A DNA stretch of 64,000 bases. Origin: JBLMYQ01 sp050258375 (GTDB lineage: Bacteria > Bacillota > Clostridia > Acetivibrionales > UBA4821). Shown piece by piece: positions 62,892 through 64,000 of this stretch (position 1 is the stretch's first letter; every line of letters starts with the position of its first letter). The notes beneath the pieces are model-generated. The model had not been told where the DNA came from. It made no database searches and saw nothing but the letters and a program-made list of their open reading frames with translations. The position numbers were made by a program, and so were the translations under genes. The stretch spans positions 62,001 through 126,000 of the forward strand of contig JBLMYQ010000034.1 of assembly GCA_050258375.1 (NCBI GenBank), in the 5' to 3' direction.

Positions 62892-63037
62892 TACGTTAGG
62901 TAATTTTTCAAAATACTGAACAATTCATCCTAATAGTTATTAATTTGAATAAAACAGATAATAATCTTTATTTATTAATGTTTTTGATAAATATCACTCT
63001 AAAATAGTTATATTTGAGTTAATTCTAACATTTTTTG

Positions 63038-63066
63038 TTGTAATTATGTAAAGTTGAGTATATAAT
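63038..63066 (+). promoter_or_regulatory. Promoter of the M-box/corA transcript
   Basis: TTGTAA (63038-63043), 17-nt spacer, TATAAT (63061-63066). Transcription would begin near 63073, just before the aptamer. Confidence 0.8.
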
Positions 63067-63084
63067 GAGTATCATACAAATATC

Positions 63085-63290
63085 TTTGTTAGGTGAGGTT
63101 ACTATACGGATAAATGCTGCTACCCTGGAACATCGAGAGATGCCAAAGGGTGAACAAGTACTATCGGAATAAGGTTTTACTTAATGCAGCTGGATTAAAT
63201 CCAAAGCCCTATAGTGCTAAAACTAAACGAGTGAAGGTAACATATTTGTTTTTCTCGCCTTCCTTCGCCCGTTGCAGGAAGTTTTTTATT
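63085..63290 (+). promoter_or_regulatory. M-box (ykoK) Mg2+ riboswitch with terminator
   Basis: The aptamer core is recognisable in order: GTTAGGTGAGG, GCTGCTACCCTGGAACATCG, AGATGCCAAAGGGTGAACAA, TATCGGAATAAGG, TTAATGCAGCTGGAT and AGCCCTATAGTGCTAAAACT. These are the conserved M-box blocks. A terminator CTTCCT/AGGAAG plus T6 follows at 63259-63287. GAAGG at 63233-63237 can pair with CCTTC at 63258-63262 to block it. Known logic: high Mg2+ folds the aptamer and favours termination; low Mg2+ permits corA expression. Confidence 0.94.
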
Positions 63291-63319
63291 CTCAGAAATA
63301 TATCAAGGAGGTGGTTAGC

Positions 63320-63418
63320 ATGGATTGTGACCCTGGCAGTAATATTTCAATTTTAAACCTTAGTGCAAAAGGGTTATTTATCATGTTTCTATCTCCTTTA
63401 ATGAAATTTGCAGAATAA
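63320..63418 (+). CDS. 32-codon small ORF between M-box and corA
   Basis: ATG with a near-perfect ribosome site AAGGAGGTGGTTAGC, stronger than that of corA itself. The peptide begins MDCDPGSNIS and has a hydrophobic C-terminal half (LFIMFLSPLMKF). It ends 44 nt before corA. Too short to assign a family. It could be a leader peptide, a small membrane protein or a chance ORF. Confidence 0.5.
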   Translation: MDCDPGSNISILNLSAKGLFIMFLSPLMKFAE

Positions 63419-63462
63419 CAGTAACTTTTTGCAGCGAAATAATGTGAAAGAAGGTGCAAAAA

Positions 63463-64000
63463 ATGTTGGAAATTTTTAAAACAATAAATGACAAATTAGA
63501 AGAGCTTGATCATTTTGAAGATGGTATTTGGGTAAACTTGATAGCCCCTACCCCTGAAGAAATTAAAAAAGTAAGTGATGCATTAAATATTGACGTTGAA
63601 TATCTGCATGCCCCCTTGGATGAAGAAGAACGCTCCAGAATTGAGTATGAAAGCGGTCAAACAATAATTCTTGTTGATACACCCGTTATTGAAAAAGAAG
63701 AAAATGTGAATGTTTATTATACAATTCCTTTAGGCATAATATATACTAACGAAAGCATAGTAACAATATGCCTTAAAGAAAATCCGGTTATAAAGGATTT
63801 TAAAAACAGCAGAGTAAAAACCTTTTTTACCTATTTCAAAAGCAGATTCCTATTCCAGCTTTTGTATAGAAATGCTACCTTGTACTTGATATATCTGAGA
63901 CACATTGACAAAATCACCAGCAGAATCGAGCATGAGCTTCAGGAATCCATGAGAAATAAGGAGCTTCTGCAGCTGCTGAAGCTTGAAAAGAGTCTTGTAT
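63463..64000 (+). CDS. corA: CorA family Mg2+ transporter (partial, cut by window edge)
   Basis: Frame opens at ATG 63463 (AGAAGGTG upstream) and runs 179 codons to the right edge. WVNLIAPTPEEIKKVSDALN, YLHAPLDEEERSRIEYESGQ and YTIPLGIIYTNESIVTICLK are CorA N-terminal-domain landmarks; the long stalk helix begins before the edge. The membrane GMN motif lies outside the window. The upstream M-box supports a Mg2+ role. Confidence 0.94.
   Translation, partial: MLEIFKTINDKLEELDHFEDGIWVNLIAPTPEEIKKVSDALNIDVEYLHAPLDEEERSRIEYESGQTIILVDTPVIEKEENVNVYYTIPLGIIYTNESIVTICLKENPVIKDFKNSRVKTFFTYFKSRFLFQLLYRNATLYLIYLRHIDKITSRIEHELQESMRNKELLQLLKLEKSLV

Noticed and set aside
63114..63356. 80-codon plus-strand ORF near the right edge
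   Set aside because: It spans the M-box aptamer and its terminator, which account for the sequence; the 32-codon ORF in another frame has the real ribosome site.

Overview
The window is a low-GC, spore-forming Firmicute chromosome, most likely a Clostridia member near the Ruminiclostridium/Acetivibrio group. That placement is inferred from the SpoVT, SspH and GerA/B/C genes, the Asp23-AmaP-DUF2273 trio, frequent TTG starts and AT-rich intergenic DNA; no 16S gene is present. There is no rRNA operon, CRISPR array or intact insertion sequence. About 60 protein genes, five tRNAs, three large non-coding RNA elements and several repeat or hairpin families can be supported.

Layout. 1-7.3 kb (minus): pth-mfd-prsA-like-spoVT, then a GT2 glycosyltransferase with a DUF2304 partner cut by the left edge, then tRNA-Arg. 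7.8-10 kb (plus): an S1-domain protein and a replication-relaxation-like protein, followed by a strongly promoted, multi-hairpin standalone RNA of unidentified class (about 9731-9973). 10-23.7 kb (minus): a VirD4/TraG-like ATPase and a complete Tad/Flp pilus locus (TadZ, TadA, TadB, TadC, Flp, three TadE/TadG-like proteins, a DUF6382 protein and the TadV prepilin peptidase). 23.9-28.5 kb: a gerB-gerC-gerA germinant-receptor operon facing sspH and an ANTAR response regulator. 28.8-34.8 kb: tex, a flavin-fold oxidase, tRNA-Pro, pgsA, a truncated MetH-like protein and a LexA-controlled yneA.

34.9-43.2 kb (minus) is a conserved housekeeping block: asp23-amaP-DUF2273-nusB-xseA-xseB-ispA-yuiD, then a ~600-nt OLE RNA, oapA and dxs. 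The OLE RNA/OapA ribonucleoprotein is the most remarkable system here. 43.2-48.1 kb: YitT protein, RNase J, YchF, tRNA-Ile2/Met and tRNA-Tyr. 48.2-58.5 kb: a full-length Orn/Lys/Arg-decarboxylase homologue lacking its catalytic residues, murD, tRNA-Leu(CAA) with a duplicated 3' fragment 1.1 kb downstream (an attachment-site scar), an iron-dependent alcohol dehydrogenase, small proteins and IMP dehydrogenase. 58.6-64 kb: a NitT/TauT-type ABC transporter, a DUF421 protein, an EamA exporter and, at the right edge, an M-box Mg2+ riboswitch, a 32-codon small ORF and a partial corA.

Two elements, the OLE/OapA particle and the M-box-corA unit, belong to magnesium-linked regulation. Spore genes and the Tad pilus indicate a sporulating, surface-attaching lifestyle. 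All family assignments come from recognising sequence motifs by eye, without a database search.
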